NCBI RefSeq assembly: GCF_018130465.1
Contig: NZ_JAFCKJ010000017.1
Span: 115,036 to 179,035, forward strand
Length of the DNA: 64,000 nucleotides
Origin: Bradyrhizobium canariense
GTDB taxonomy: Bacteria; Pseudomonadota; Alphaproteobacteria; Rhizobiales; Xanthobacteraceae
Direction of reading: 5' to 3'
The notes under the pieces are model-generated. The model was given only the letters and a program-made list of their open reading frames with translations. It did not search any database and was not told the origin of the DNA. A program made the position numbers and the translations under genes. Each line of letters starts with the position of its first letter. Positions within the stretch are counted from its first letter, which is position 1. Shown here one piece after another: positions 8,207 through 18,111 of this stretch.

Positions 8207-9727
8207 ATGAAAATTCGCTTGCTTTTCGTTCTGTCCTTGCTCGTCTCGCTCATTCCGACCGCTCCGTCGCTTGCGGCCGGCGATCGCTTTGCGCTGGTTA
8301 TCGGCAACGCCAAATATCCCGACGCCGACGCCCCGCTGAAGGAACCGCTCAACGACGCACGCGACGTCGCCGACGAGCTCAAGCGCGACGGCTTTTCCGT
8401 CGAGATCAGTGAGAATCTGACAGGCGACGGCATGCGCCGCGCCTTCGACAAGCTGTACGGCAAGATCAAGCCGGGGTCGGTGGCACTGGTGTTCTTCAGC
8501 GGCTTCGGCATCCAGTCCGCGCGGCAGAGTTACCTGCTGCCGATCGATGCGCAGATCTGGACCGAATCTGATGTGCGCCGCGACGGCATCAGCCTGGAAA
8601 CCGTGCTCGGCGAGCTCAACACCCGTGGCGCCGGCGTCAAGATCGCGCTGGTCGATGCCTCCAGACGCAACCCGTTCGAGCGCCGGTTCCGCAGCTTCTC
8701 CGCCGGCCTCACCCCTGTCATCGCGCCGAACGGCACGCTGGTGATGTATTCGGCGGCGCTGGCCTCGGTGGTCTCGGACGTCGGCGGCGAGCACAGCCTG
8801 TTCGTCCAGGAACTCCTCAAGGAAATCCGCGTCCCCGACCTGATGGCCGAGGAGACGCTGAACCGCACCAAGATGGGCGTCACCCGCGCCTCGCGAGGCG
8901 AGCAGGTGCCGTGGATATCCTCTTCACTGGCCGAGGATTTCTCGTTCATTCCGGGGGCCGGCGGCTCGCGTCCGACAATGACCCCGCCACCCCCGCCTCC
9001 CGCTCCGCCGCCGGTCGTCGCCAACAACCCGCCGCCGGCTCCGCCCGCACCCCCGCCGCCTCCGCCGCCGAAACCGGCCGACACGGGGGCAGCATCGGCT
9101 CCGTCACCGAAGCCGCAGGTCGAGGCTGCCTTGCCGCCGGCACCGCCACCGCCTGTGTTGCCGCCTGTGTTGCCGCCCGATCCCGTCACCGCTCCGAGCA
9201 TGGAAAGCGGTCCGAGTGCGGCCGTCCTGGCCGAGGACCCCACCATCAAGGGGCTGACGGCCAAGATCGCGGCCAATCCGGACGACGTGAACGCGCTTTA
9301 CCGGCGCGGTCAGGTCTATGCCAGCAAGGGCGCCTACAGCCTGGCCATCAAGGATTTTGACGAGACGCTTCGGATCAACCCGAAGGACGTCGAGGCTCTG
9401 AACAACCGCTGCTGGACCCGCACCGTGGTCGGCGACCTCCAGGGCGCGCTGAAGGATTGCAACGAGGCGCTGCGGCTGCGGCCGAACTTCGTCGACGCGC
9501 TGGACAGCCGGGGGCTCGTCAATCTGAAATCGGGGGCGGTCAAGAACGCCATCGCCGATTTCGAGGCAGCCCTGAGGATCAATCCGCGCCTGACCTCCTC
9601 GCTGTTCGGACGCGGGATTGCAAAGCAGCGCAACGGCTCGGCCCAGGAAGGTGCGCTCGATATCGCCAATGCCAAGGCAATGGACCCGAACATTGTTCAG
9701 GAATTCGCAAGCTACGGAGTGCGTTGA
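8207..9727 (+). CDS. Exported caspase-fold protein with dead active site and TPR repeats
   Basis: This 506-residue protein has a signal peptide ending near SLAAG. A peptidase C14-type caspase fold (about 26-255) follows, beginning RFALVIGNAKYP. A proline-rich linker (about 258-328) and four TPR units (about 345-500) come next. The catalytic dyad is absent. The His expected in the SGHG motif is Phe 100 (SGFGIQ), and the Cys expected in DAC is Ser 152 (DASRRNP). It is probably a non-proteolytic binding protein in the periplasm or envelope. It is followed by an ompA-like gene. A second dead copy is at 38333-39181. The ATG at 8207 directly precedes the signal peptide; the ribosome site is weak. 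Confidence 0.9.
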   Translation: MKIRLLFVLSLLVSLIPTAPSLAAGDRFALVIGNAKYPDADAPLKEPLNDARDVADELKRDGFSVEISENLTGDGMRRAFDKLYGKIKPGSVALVFFSGFGIQSARQSYLLPIDAQIWTESDVRRDGISLETVLGELNTRGAGVKIALVDASRRNPFERRFRSFSAGLTPVIAPNGTLVMYSAALASVVSDVGGEHSLFVQELLKEIRVPDLMAEETLNRTKMGVTRASRGEQVPWISSSLAEDFSFIPGAGGSRPTMTPPPPPPAPPPVVANNPPPAPPAPPPPPPPKPADTGAASAPSPKPQVEAALPPAPPPPVLPPVLPPDPVTAPSMESGPSAAVLAEDPTIKGLTAKIAANPDDVNALYRRGQVYASKGAYSLAIKDFDETLRINPKDVEALNNRCWTRTVVGDLQGALKDCNEALRLRPNFVDALDSRGLVNLKSGAVKNAIADFEAALRINPRLTSSLFGRGIAKQRNGSAQEGALDIANAKAMDPNIVQEFASYGVR

Positions 9728-9871
9728 TATTTTTTTGAACCGGGGCCGATGTGCCTCGAACCCGCGACGGCCCGGCGAAGACTAATCTTACGGATGCCGG
9801 AGGCCGCCCTCCGGGGGGGTTATTGCAGGATTTTGGAACCGCGCGAGCTGGCTGCGCAGGAGGGACTGGCT

Positions 9872-10543
9872 ATGAGATTGGCTGCAAAGGGACTTACCGC
9901 AATCCTGTCCATCATTACCGTCGGTGCCGCGCTGTCGCTCACGAGCCCGCCGGCATTCGCGGGCGACGACGGCAACAGCAAGAACGTCACCGAGGACGAG
10001 ATCGTCCGCGCGCTGGCGCCGCCGCCGAAAAAGCCGCTGACCCGCGGCCTCTCGATCGCTCCGCAGGCCGATCCCGCACCGAGTGCGACGGAGACCAAGC
10101 TGATCCAGTCCGTGCGCGGCCGCTCGACACGGTCGCTTTCGTCGACCGAGCGTGAAGAAATCGCGTCGGCGGCCAAGGACAAGCCGAACATCGATCTGGA
10201 AATCACGTTCGACTACAACTCGGCCAATATCAGCGCCAAATCGCTTGCCTCGGTCCAGGCGCTCGGCCGCGCGCTGACCAGCCCCGACCTGAAGGGCTCG
10301 ACCTTCGTGGTCGCCGGCCACACCGACGCCGCCGGCGGCGAGGGCTATAACCAGGATCTGTCGGAGCGCCGCGCGGATTCGATCAAGCGCTACCTGGTCG
10401 ACAAGTACAGCATCTCCGCGACCGACCTCGTCACCGTCGGCTACGGCAAGAGCAAGCTGAAGGACCCGGCCCAGCCGATGGCCGAGGTCAATCGTCGCGT
10501 GCAGGTCGTCAACATGGAAAACAAGACCACCGCATCGAAGTGA
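9872..10543 (+). CDS. OmpA-like peptidoglycan-associated protein
   Basis: The product is 223 residues with a signal peptide ending PPAFA-G near residue 30, a variable region, and a C-terminal OmpA domain (about 110-218). The peptidoglycan-binding signature GHTDAAGGEGYNQDLSERRA is followed by VGYGKSKL and NRRVQVV. No beta-barrel is encoded, so it is probably periplasmic and bound to the cell wall. The ATG at 9872 has AGGAGG 8 bases upstream; an upstream in-frame extension to 9749 lacks a ribosome site. It lies 144 bp after the pseudo-caspase gene and is closed by a clear terminator. Confidence 0.9.
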   Translation: MRLAAKGLTAILSIITVGAALSLTSPPAFAGDDGNSKNVTEDEIVRALAPPPKKPLTRGLSIAPQADPAPSATETKLIQSVRGRSTRSLSSTEREEIASAAKDKPNIDLEITFDYNSANISAKSLASVQALGRALTSPDLKGSTFVVAGHTDAAGGEGYNQDLSERRADSIKRYLVDKYSISATDLVTVGYGKSKLKDPAQPMAEVNRRVQVVNMENKTTASK

Positions 10544-10604
10544 GCACGACGTAATCCTTTGAAGTGACAAGTCGTGATGTGGTGTAAAGTCTCGCTTCCA
10601 GAGC

Positions 10605-10638
10605 GCGTCCCGCAGCCTTGCGGGACGCTGCTTTATTT
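10605..10638 (+). terminator. Rho-independent terminator of the ompA-like gene
   Basis: GCGTCCCGCA (10605-10614) and TGCGGGACGC (10619-10628) form a perfect 10-bp stem with a 4-base loop, followed by TGCTTTATTT. It separates the ompA-like gene from the RND efflux pair. Confidence 0.85.
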
Positions 10639-10701
10639 CAGGGAACCGCTCTCCATGGGCCGCGTGCGGATGGCCGTGAGCCAGGCCAGGACGATCCGGC
10701 G

Positions 10702-11631
10702 ATGAACCTCTCCGAATATCTCAAGCCGGCCGGAACGGTGGTCTTCGTCGTTGCGATCGGCGTCGGCTATTATTTGTTCGAACACCGGCATCGCCCCGAG
10801 GTCAAGGAGACGCCGAGCGAGGCGCTGGTCATCGTGACGAAGTCGACCAATGCCTGCTTCTCCGACCTGGTCCGGGTGACCGGCTTCTTCGTGCCGCGCC
10901 GCGAAGCCGTGGTCATCGCCGACCAGGAGGGATCCAGGGTCACCGACCTCTTCGTCACCGAGGGCACCCTTGTCAGCGACAATCAGGAGCTGGCGCGCCT
11001 GACCGCCCCGCCCCAGATCCCGGGCCAGCCGCAGCGACCCGGCCCGCAAGGCCCGATCTCGCTCAAGGCCCCTGCGCCGGGCCTCGTCACCGAGGTCCGC
11101 ACCATCGTCGGCGCGCCGGCCTCGCCGCAGGCCGGCCCGATGTTCCGTATCGCCGTCAACAACGAGATCGAGCTGGACGCGCAGGTCCCGGCGGTGCACA
11201 TGCCCAAGCTCAGCTCCGGCGCGACCGTGCGCATCAGCCGCGACGCCGCGCCCGATTTGATCGGGCGGGTCAGGCTGGTCGCGCCAGAAATCGATCGCGC
11301 CACCCAGCTCGGCCGCGTTCGCATCAGCGTCACCAACAATCCCTCGCTGAAGGTCGGCGTGTTCGCGCGCGCCTCGATCGACGCCAAGCGAAGCTGCGGC
11401 GTCGCGGTTCCCAAGACCGCGATCGACCATCTCACCGTGCAGGTCGTCAAGGCCAACATTGTCGAGACGCGCAAGGTACGGGTCGGGCTGTCATCGGACA
11501 GCGCGACGGAAATCCTGGAAGGCCTCAACGTCGGCGAAATCGTCGTGGCCGACGCCGGCTCGTCGCTGCACGACGGCGACCAGATCAAGACCATGTTCGC
11601 CGATGAACTCGATCGCACGCGGGTACGCTGA
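10702..11631 (+). CDS. RND efflux periplasmic adaptor (HlyD/MFP family)
   Basis: A 309-residue adaptor with one N-terminal membrane anchor (AGTVVFVVAIGVGYYLF, about 11-27), then a biotinyl-lipoyl half motif (VTGFFVPRREAVVIADQEG), a proline-rich insert (IPGQPQRPGPQGP), and the beta-barrel and membrane-proximal domains ending VRVGLSSDSATEILEGLNVGE. It would link the inner-membrane pump to an outer-membrane channel. The ATG at 10702 starts the anchor. Its stop overlaps the start of the pump gene by one base (TGATG), so the two are coupled. No outer-membrane channel gene is nearby. A soluble-looking paralogue is at 37288-38175. Confidence 0.9.
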   Translation: MNLSEYLKPAGTVVFVVAIGVGYYLFEHRHRPEVKETPSEALVIVTKSTNACFSDLVRVTGFFVPRREAVVIADQEGSRVTDLFVTEGTLVSDNQELARLTAPPQIPGQPQRPGPQGPISLKAPAPGLVTEVRTIVGAPASPQAGPMFRIAVNNEIELDAQVPAVHMPKLSSGATVRISRDAAPDLIGRVRLVAPEIDRATQLGRVRISVTNNPSLKVGVFARASIDAKRSCGVAVPKTAIDHLTVQVVKANIVETRKVRVGLSSDSATEILEGLNVGEIVVADAGSSLHDGDQIKTMFADELDRTRVR

Positions 11632-14600
11632 TGGCTCTCAATATCTCGGCATGGTCGATCCGCAATCCGCTGCCGTCGGTCGTTTTCTCCATCATCCTCC
11701 TGATCCTCGGCTGGGTATCCTTCACCAAGCTCGCGGTAACGCGGCTACCCTCGGCCGACATTCCCGTGATCTCGGTCGCGGTATCGCAGTTCGGCGCGGC
11801 ACCCGCCGAGCTCGAATCCCAGGTCACCAAGACGGTTGAAGACGCCGTCTCCGGTGTCGAAGGCGTCAGGCACATCACCTCGCAGATCACCGACGGCCTG
11901 TCGGTGACGACCATCCAGTTCGCGCTGGAAACCAACACCGACCGCGCGCTCAACGACGTCAAGGACGCGGTGACGCGCGTGCGCTCCAACCTGCCGCAGA
12001 ACGTCACCGAGCCGCTGATCCAGCGCGTCGACGTCATCGGCCTGCCGATCGTCACCTACGCCGCGATCTCGCCCGGCAAGACGCCGGAACAGCTCTCCTA
12101 TTTCGTCGACGACGTAGTCAAGCGCGCGCTGCAGGGCGTGCGCGGCGTCGCCCAGGTCGAGCGCATCGGCGGCGTCGAGCGCGAGATCCTGGTCTCGCTC
12201 GATCCCGATCGCCTGCAGTCGATGGGGCTGACGGCCGTCAATGTCAGCCAGAGCCTGCGCGGCACCAATGTCGACGTCGCCGGCGGCCGCGCCGAGATCG
12301 GCAAGAACGACCAGGCGATCCGCACTCTCGCCGGCGCCAAGACGCTGAGCGACCTCGCCGGCACCATGATTCCGCTGTTCGGCGGCGGCGAGGTCCGGCT
12401 CGACGATCTCGGCACCGTGACCGACACCATCGCAGACCGCCGCACCTTCGCCCGCTTCAACGGCGAGCCGATCGTCGCGCTCGGCATCAAGCGCTCCAAG
12501 GGCGCCAGCGACGTGAAGGTGGCCGAGGCCGTGCAGAAGCGCATCGACTCGCTCAAGGCCACCTATCCCGACGTCGACCTGAAGGTGATCGATACCTCGG
12601 TCGAATATACCAACGGCAATTACCACGCGGCGATCTCGACCCTGTTCGAAGGCGCCATCCTCGCCGTCGTCATCGTGCTGTTGTTCCTGCGCGACCTGCG
12701 CGCCACCATCATCGCCGCGATCTCGCTGCCGTTGTCGATCTTCCCGGCGTTCTGGGCGATGGACCTGCTCGGCTTCTCGCTGAACCTCGTCAGCTTCCTC
12801 GCCATCACGCTGTCGACAGGTATTCTGGTCGACGACGCCATCGTCGAGATCGAGAACATCGTCAGGCACATGAACATGGGCAAGTCGCCCTATCGTGCCG
12901 CCCTCGAGGCCGCCGACGAGATCGGCCTCGCGGTGATCGCGATCTCGCTGACGATCATCGCGATCTTCGCACCCGCGAGTTTCATGTCGGGCATCGCCGG
13001 ACAGTTCTTCAAGCAGTTCGGCATCACCGTCTCGGTGCAGGTGTTCTTCTCGCTGCTCGCGGCGCGCTTCGTCACGCCGGTGCTCGCCGCCTACTTCCTC
13101 AAACATGGCAATCACCAAGAGCCGCCGCCCGGCCGCGTGCTGCGGTCCTATCACAGGATCGTGGCCTGGTCGGTGAAGCACTATTTCATCACGGTGCTGG
13201 TCGGCTTCGGCGTCTTCGCCGCCTCGATCTGGAGCATCACGCTGCTGCCGCAGGGTTTCCTGCCGGCGCAGGACAGCTCGCGCTCACTGGTTGCCCTCGA
13301 GCTGCCGCCGGGCACCCAGCTCGCCTACACCGAAAAGGTCACCGAGGACATCGTCGCGCGCCTGCGCAAGCGGTCCGAGGTCAAGAGCATATTCGTCGAC
13401 GGCGGGCGCGTTCCACCGGGCACCCAGGAAGTCCGGCGCGCCGCTTTGATCATCAACTACACGCCCAAGGACAGCCGCGACATCACCCAGCGCGAGCTTG
13501 AATTCTCGATCAGCCAGGAGCTGGAAAACATTCCAGACATCCGCTTCTGGTTCCTCGACGAGAACGGCCTGCGCGCCATCTCGCTGGTCGTGACCGGCGC
13601 CGACGCCAACATCGTCAACAACGTCGCCAGCGAGCTCGCGACGCAGATGAAGCGGATTCCGACCATCTCCAACGTGATCTCGGAAACCACGCTGGAGCGG
13701 CCCGAGCTGCGCGTCGAACCGCGCGCCGATCTCGCCGCGCGGCTCGGCGTCTCGACCGAAAGCCTGTCGCAGACCATCCGCGTCGCCACCATCGGCGACG
13801 TCGGTCCCGCGCTCGCCAAGTTCGACGTCGGCGACCGTCTGGTGCCGATCCGCGTGCAGCTCGAGGATGCCGCGCGCGGCAATCTGAAGACGCTCGAGCA
13901 GTTGCGCGTGCCGCTCGGCGAGCATGGCGAGAAGGGCGGCGTGCCGCTCTCCGTCATCGCGGACGTCAAGCTCGACCAGGGTCCGACCAGCATCAACCGC
14001 TATGATCGCGAGCGACAGGCCACCGTCGCAGCCGATCTCGTCGGCTCCGCCGCGCTCGGCGACGCCACCAAGAAGATCTACGACCTTCCGGTCATGAAGA
14101 GCCGGCCGAAGGGCGTGAAGGTCTCACCCTCCGGCGACGCCGAAAGCCTGAACGAACTGTCCGAGGGCTTTGCCACCGCGATCACGGCGGGCCTGATGAT
14201 GGTCTACGCCGTGCTGGTGCTGCTGTTCGGCACCTTCCTGCAGCCGATCACCATTCTGTTCTCGCTGCCGCTCTCGATCGGCGGCGCGATCGCGGCCCTG
14301 CTGATCACCGGCAAGCAGCTCACGACGCCGGTGTGGATCGGCATCTTGATGCTGATGGGCATCGTCACCAAGAACGCGATCATGCTGGTGGAATTCGCCA
14401 TCGAGTCCATTCACGCCGGCAAACCGCGCGAAGAAGCCATGATCGACGCAGGCATGAAACGCGCTCGCCCGATCGTGATGACCACGATCGCAATGGCCGC
14501 CGGCATGATGCCAAGCGCGCTCGCGGTCGGCGCGGGCGGCGAGTTCCGCTCGCCGATGGCGCTCGCGGTGATCGGCGGCCTGATCTTCTCGACCATCCTG

Positions 14601-14780
14601 TCGCTGGTGTTCGTGCCCGCGATGTTCATGGTGATGGACGATCTCGGCGCACTGATCTGGCGCTTCGGCAAGCGGCTGGTCGTGCACAGCGAAGATGCGG
14701 ACGACGCCGGTCATCACGGCGCTGCGCCGGCCGAAGCGATGTCGGCGCCGAAGAACATCGTGCACCCTGCGGCGGAGTAG
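11631..14780 (+). CDS. RND multidrug efflux permease (AcrB/MexF class)
   Basis: This 1049-residue inner-membrane proton/drug antiporter has the full HAE1 layout. Transmembrane helix 1 lies at about 14-30, with a first periplasmic loop. The proton-relay Asp pair is in GILVDDAIVEIENI (401/402) and the relay Lys in GIVTKNAIMLVEF (914). A second large loop and the final helices lie near 970-1010. The start overlaps the adaptor stop. Substrate range cannot be read from sequence. It ends convergently with the Crp-type regulator gene. Confidence 0.95.
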   Translation: MALNISAWSIRNPLPSVVFSIILLILGWVSFTKLAVTRLPSADIPVISVAVSQFGAAPAELESQVTKTVEDAVSGVEGVRHITSQITDGLSVTTIQFALETNTDRALNDVKDAVTRVRSNLPQNVTEPLIQRVDVIGLPIVTYAAISPGKTPEQLSYFVDDVVKRALQGVRGVAQVERIGGVEREILVSLDPDRLQSMGLTAVNVSQSLRGTNVDVAGGRAEIGKNDQAIRTLAGAKTLSDLAGTMIPLFGGGEVRLDDLGTVTDTIADRRTFARFNGEPIVALGIKRSKGASDVKVAEAVQKRIDSLKATYPDVDLKVIDTSVEYTNGNYHAAISTLFEGAILAVVIVLLFLRDLRATIIAAISLPLSIFPAFWAMDLLGFSLNLVSFLAITLSTGILVDDAIVEIENIVRHMNMGKSPYRAALEAADEIGLAVIAISLTIIAIFAPASFMSGIAGQFFKQFGITVSVQVFFSLLAARFVTPVLAAYFLKHGNHQEPPPGRVLRSYHRIVAWSVKHYFITVLVGFGVFAASIWSITLLPQGFLPAQDSSRSLVALELPPGTQLAYTEKVTEDIVARLRKRSEVKSIFVDGGRVPPGTQEVRRAALIINYTPKDSRDITQRELEFSISQELENIPDIRFWFLDENGLRAISLVVTGADANIVNNVASELATQMKRIPTISNVISETTLERPELRVEPRADLAARLGVSTESLSQTIRVATIGDVGPALAKFDVGDRLVPIRVQLEDAARGNLKTLEQLRVPLGEHGEKGGVPLSVIADVKLDQGPTSINRYDRERQATVAADLVGSAALGDATKKIYDLPVMKSRPKGVKVSPSGDAESLNELSEGFATAITAGLMMVYAVLVLLFGTFLQPITILFSLPLSIGGAIAALLITGKQLTTPVWIGILMLMGIVTKNAIMLVEFAIESIHAGKPREEAMIDAGMKRARPIVMTTIAMAAGMMPSALAVGAGGEFRSPMALAVIGGLIFSTILSLVFVPAMFMVMDDLGALIWRFGKRLVVHSEDADDAGHHGAAPAEAMSAPKNIVHPAAE

Positions 14781-14837
14781 ATTCCGGGCGAGCCGACTCA
14801 GGGCGCAAGGGCGAAGGAGCTACCGATCACTTAATCC

Positions 14838-15512
14838 CTACTCGTTCCGCGCGATTGCCGTCAGCTTGGTCATGTTCCGCAACAGGATGCGGCCGCGCTG
14901 GAGATCGAGGATCGCTTCCTTGCGCCAGGTCTGAAGCTGGCGGTTGACGCTCTCGCGGGCGGCGCCGACGAAGACGCCGAGTTGCTCCTGCGAGATGTGC
15001 ACCTCCGAGCCGAAATCGGCGGCGAGCGCGCAGAGGCGCCGCGCGAGGCGAACCGGCAGCGGCTGGAGCATGGACTCTTCCATGCGCTCGCTCTGCCAGC
15101 GGATGCGCTGGCACAGCAGCGCGATGATCTTGATCCCGACCTTCGGCTCGCGTTCGAGGAAAGCGAGAAAGTCTTCGCGCCGCAGCACGAACAGTTCGCT
15201 GGCCTCGCCCGCGGTCGCGTCCGCAGTGCGGCTCTGGCCGTCCAGCACCGCAACCTCGCCGAACAGGTCGCCCGGCCCCATGAAGTTCAGCGTCAGGCGG
15301 CTGCCGTCGGAGGCGCCGGTTTCGATACGGACCTGGCCTCGGCGCACGCCGAACAGCGCATCGCCCGCGTCACCCTTCTGGAACAGCACCTCGCCGTTCC
15401 CCAGATGCTGGGTGTGGCAGAGATTCGACAGCCGCTGGAGCTCGTCTGCGCCGAGATCGGCGAACATCGCATTCATCTTGAGGATGACCGCAAATTCGGC
15501 CTGCTTGCTCAT
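14838..15512 (-). CDS. Crp/Fnr family regulator with CRP-like recognition helix
   Basis: This protein of about 224 residues has an N-terminal cyclic-nucleotide domain and a C-terminal winged helix. The phosphate-binding cassette FGEVAVLDGQSRTADATA keeps the Glu (about 86), Arg (about 95) and hydroxyl residue (Thr 96) that contact cAMP in E. coli CRP. The recognition helix RESVNR (about 176-181) matches CRP RETVGR at the base-contacting Arg, Glu and Arg. No FNR iron-sulphur cysteine cluster is seen. It is therefore expected to bind TGTGA-N6-TCACA. One near-perfect and two perfect such sites lie in this window, one in its own promoter. The ATG at 15512 has AAGGA 7 bases upstream. Confidence 0.9.
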   Translation of the reverse strand: MSKQAEFAVILKMNAMFADLGADELQRLSNLCHTQHLGNGEVLFQKGDAGDALFGVRRGQVRIETGASDGSRLTLNFMGPGDLFGEVAVLDGQSRTADATAGEASELFVLRREDFLAFLEREPKVGIKIIALLCQRIRWQSERMEESMLQPLPVRLARRLCALAADFGSEVHISQEQLGVFVGAARESVNRQLQTWRKEAILDLQRGRILLRNMTKLTAIARNE

Positions 15513-15591
15513 TTCAATGTCCTTGTGAATTTCATTGGCAAATCGCTTGGAACCATCAACATCAGGATCGCGTAAAACCGCGCCGGGGAAG

Positions 15592-15607
15592 TGTGCCATA
15601 AGTCACA
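15592..15607. promoter_or_regulatory. CRP-type site between crp-like and asmA-like genes
   Basis: TGTGC-CATAAG-TCACA differs from the TGTGA-N6-TCACA consensus at one base. It is centred about 88 bp upstream of the Crp-type regulator start and 148 bp upstream of the AsmA-like start, so it could mediate autoregulation. Confidence 0.45.
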
Positions 15608-15747
15608 TAACTTTGCAGCACCCCCAGACTATTTTTACGCGCTTGGAGCCGCTTCCCCTCCGGGGATAAACTCAGGCGCAAAGGACGAGTGCAAATGACG
15701 GTCATCTGGCGGATTCGACGCCGATCGTCCGTCGCTGGAAAGTCGAC

Positions 15748-17838
15748 ATGAGAGCAGTGAAATTCGCCGGCGCGGCGGTGGCCGCAGTCGTCATCGTGAT
15801 CGCACTCCTGCTGGTGGTCGGGATCCCCTCGGGCTTCCTGACCTCGACGATTGCCTCGCGGGTCGAGAGCGCGACCGGCTATCGCCTGTCGATCGACGGC
15901 ACCACCAGAATCAGCCTGTGGCCGACGCTGAACGTGACACTGAACGACCTCACGCTTGCCGACCCCAAGGACCGCAGCGGCATCACGCGCCTGACCATCG
16001 ACAGCGTGCAGGCCGACATGTCGCTCTCGAGCGTCTGGTCGGGCCGCCCGAAGATCAGCGAGCTCGTCGTCACCCATCCCGTGCTCTACCAGCCGCTGCT
16101 GCGTGAGCGCCTGCCGAATGCCGGCGGCACGGCGAAGCCGATCGCGCTCGATACCGATGGCGCCGCCATCGACCGCATCAAGGTCACCGATGGCGAGGTC
16201 GCATTCGCACGCGTGCGGGATCGCGTCGAGAGTCGCATCAGCACCATCAATGCCGATGCGATCGTCGGTCGCGACCGCAAGATCAACATCACCGGCACCG
16301 CACGGGTCGGCGAGCACCCGACCAAGTTCGACATCAAGGCGACCACGCCGGCGCCGCCAGCCGACCGGCCGACCATTCCGGTGGATTTCGCCATCGACAT
16401 GCCGGACGTGCTGAAGTCTCGGCTCGCGGGGCGTGCCGAGATGCGGCTGAGCGGCGATGTCGTGATGATCAACGGCGTGAATGGCACGCTCGGCGATGGC
16501 GCGTTCAACGGGTGGGCCTCGGTCGATATCGCGAGCAAGCCTCTGGTCAAGGTCGATCTCGATTTCCAGCGGCTCATAATTCCGCTGGCGAAATCGCCGG
16601 AAGGCGCGTCCGGGCAGCCCTGGAGCGATGCGCCGATCGACGTGTCCGGGCTCAACTATGTCGATGCGCAAATCAGGATCTCCGCGCACGAGGCGGTGAT
16701 CGGCGATGCGCGCCTCGCGCCGCTGGCGGTCGATGCAAAACTCGCCGGCGGCGTGCTGAAGGCCGGCAGCGCCAATCTCGGCGCCTATGGCGGCCAGGTC
16801 TCGGGCGAGGTGATCCTGGATGCGACCAGCGGCGCGCCGAGCTTTGCCATGCATTCCGACCTCGCCGGCGTGCGTGCGCTGCCGCTGCTGCAGGGCCTTG
16901 CCGAATTCGACCGGATCGACGGCAAGCTGCAGGCCAAGCTCGCGCTGCGCAGCGCCGGCACCAGCCAGCGCGCGCTGATGGCGAACATGCAGGGCACGGC
17001 CTTCGTCAATTTCCAGGACGGCGCCATTCGCGGCATCAACGTCGCACAGATGATCCGCTCGCTGACATCGGGCACGCTGTCCGGGTGGCAGGAAAACCGA
17101 GACAGCAGCCGGGAGCAGAGCACGGATTTGTCGCAGCTCTCGGCGTCCTTCCGTATCGACAAGGGCCAGGCGGTGACGACCGATCTCAATTTGACCGGAC
17201 CGCTGGTCCGCGTGACCGGCGCCGGCACGATCGCACTCGACACCAAGATGATGGGCTTTCGCGTCGAGCCGAAGCTGGTGATGACAACCGAAGGCCAGGG
17301 CCGCGCCTCCGAACCAGTCGGCTTCGGCATCCCCGTGATGATCCAGGGCACCTGGTCGCAGCCGCGGATCTATCCCGACATGGCCGGCATGCTGGACAAT
17401 CCGGACGCCGCCTATGCCAAGCTGCGCGAGATGGGCAAGGGGCTGTTCGGCGCTGACGGGGCCGGGCTCGGCAATATTTTGGGCAGCCTTGGCAGTAACC
17501 TTGGCAGTAACCTTGGCCTCGGAGGGACCGCCGCGCCGGGTGGCGGCAATGCGGCCGGCAATGCCAATCCGCAAACCCAGCAGCCGGGACAGAACAACCC
17601 GCTCGGCGGCCCCCTGGGCGAGGCGCTCGGCAATCTGATCCAGCAGGGGCTTTCCAGTGGCGCGGGAAACGGCACTGGGACTGGAACTGGCACCGGCCGC
17701 AGTCGCAGCCTGCCGGCAGCGCCATCCACACTGATGCAGCAAGCCACGCCAGCGTCCCCCGCTCTGGAGGACCCGCCGGCGGCGCAGCAGGACAGTCAGC
17801 CGATGAATGACGTGCTGCGGCAGCTCTTTAATCGATGA
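15748..17838 (+). CDS. AsmA family envelope protein
   Basis: A 696-residue protein with one N-terminal membrane segment (about 7-29), followed by the AsmA signature SATGYRLSIDGTTRISLWPTLNVTLNDL. Long beta-rich repeats come next, with the AsmA C-terminal block (LQGTAFVNFQDGAIRGINV, about 420-440). AsmA-type proteins form bridges that move lipid between membranes or affect outer-membrane assembly. The last 130 residues are low complexity (Gly, Asn, Pro, Gln) with short tandem units GSNL and GTGT. Divergent from the crp-like gene, it has its own start at 15748 with GGAAAG about 6 bases upstream. Confidence 0.9.
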   Translation: MRAVKFAGAAVAAVVIVIALLLVVGIPSGFLTSTIASRVESATGYRLSIDGTTRISLWPTLNVTLNDLTLADPKDRSGITRLTIDSVQADMSLSSVWSGRPKISELVVTHPVLYQPLLRERLPNAGGTAKPIALDTDGAAIDRIKVTDGEVAFARVRDRVESRISTINADAIVGRDRKINITGTARVGEHPTKFDIKATTPAPPADRPTIPVDFAIDMPDVLKSRLAGRAEMRLSGDVVMINGVNGTLGDGAFNGWASVDIASKPLVKVDLDFQRLIIPLAKSPEGASGQPWSDAPIDVSGLNYVDAQIRISAHEAVIGDARLAPLAVDAKLAGGVLKAGSANLGAYGGQVSGEVILDATSGAPSFAMHSDLAGVRALPLLQGLAEFDRIDGKLQAKLALRSAGTSQRALMANMQGTAFVNFQDGAIRGINVAQMIRSLTSGTLSGWQENRDSSREQSTDLSQLSASFRIDKGQAVTTDLNLTGPLVRVTGAGTIALDTKMMGFRVEPKLVMTTEGQGRASEPVGFGIPVMIQGTWSQPRIYPDMAGMLDNPDAAYAKLREMGKGLFGADGAGLGNILGSLGSNLGSNLGLGGTAAPGGGNAAGNANPQTQQPGQNNPLGGPLGEALGNLIQQGLSSGAGNGTGTGTGTGRSRSLPAAPSTLMQQATPASPALEDPPAAQQDSQPMNDVLRQLFNR

Positions 17839-18111
17839 TTGCAGGACCAAAGCGCTGGACTCCAAGCCCTCCTTGCCAAGCCCATCCCCTTACATCGGCT
17901 CGCCCGGCCCCGGCTTCCACCAAACGGATGAGACCGCGACAATTCACCATGCTTCCGCCTACCCCAGCGTCCACAGCGGGTAACCACACCGGCTGTTCGG
18001 CCGGCCCCTGACCAGTCCCTTCACAGTGCCTTGGACCAAATTGTGCTAGAAGGCTCGCAGGGTCCGTAGGGCCCGTAGCGCCGGCGCCGATGGCGGCGCG
18101 AGAGGATCGGG

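Noticed and set aside
9797-9814. Hairpin CCGGAGG-CCGC-CCTCCGG between the pseudo-caspase and ompA-like genes
   Set aside because: Perfect 7-bp stem, but it is followed by a G-run rather than U-residues, so it is not a convincing terminator.
15550-15575. GGAAC-N17-CGTA on the plus strand as an EcfG promoter for asmA
   Set aside because: Last two motif positions are weak and the implied 5' leader would be about 160 bases.
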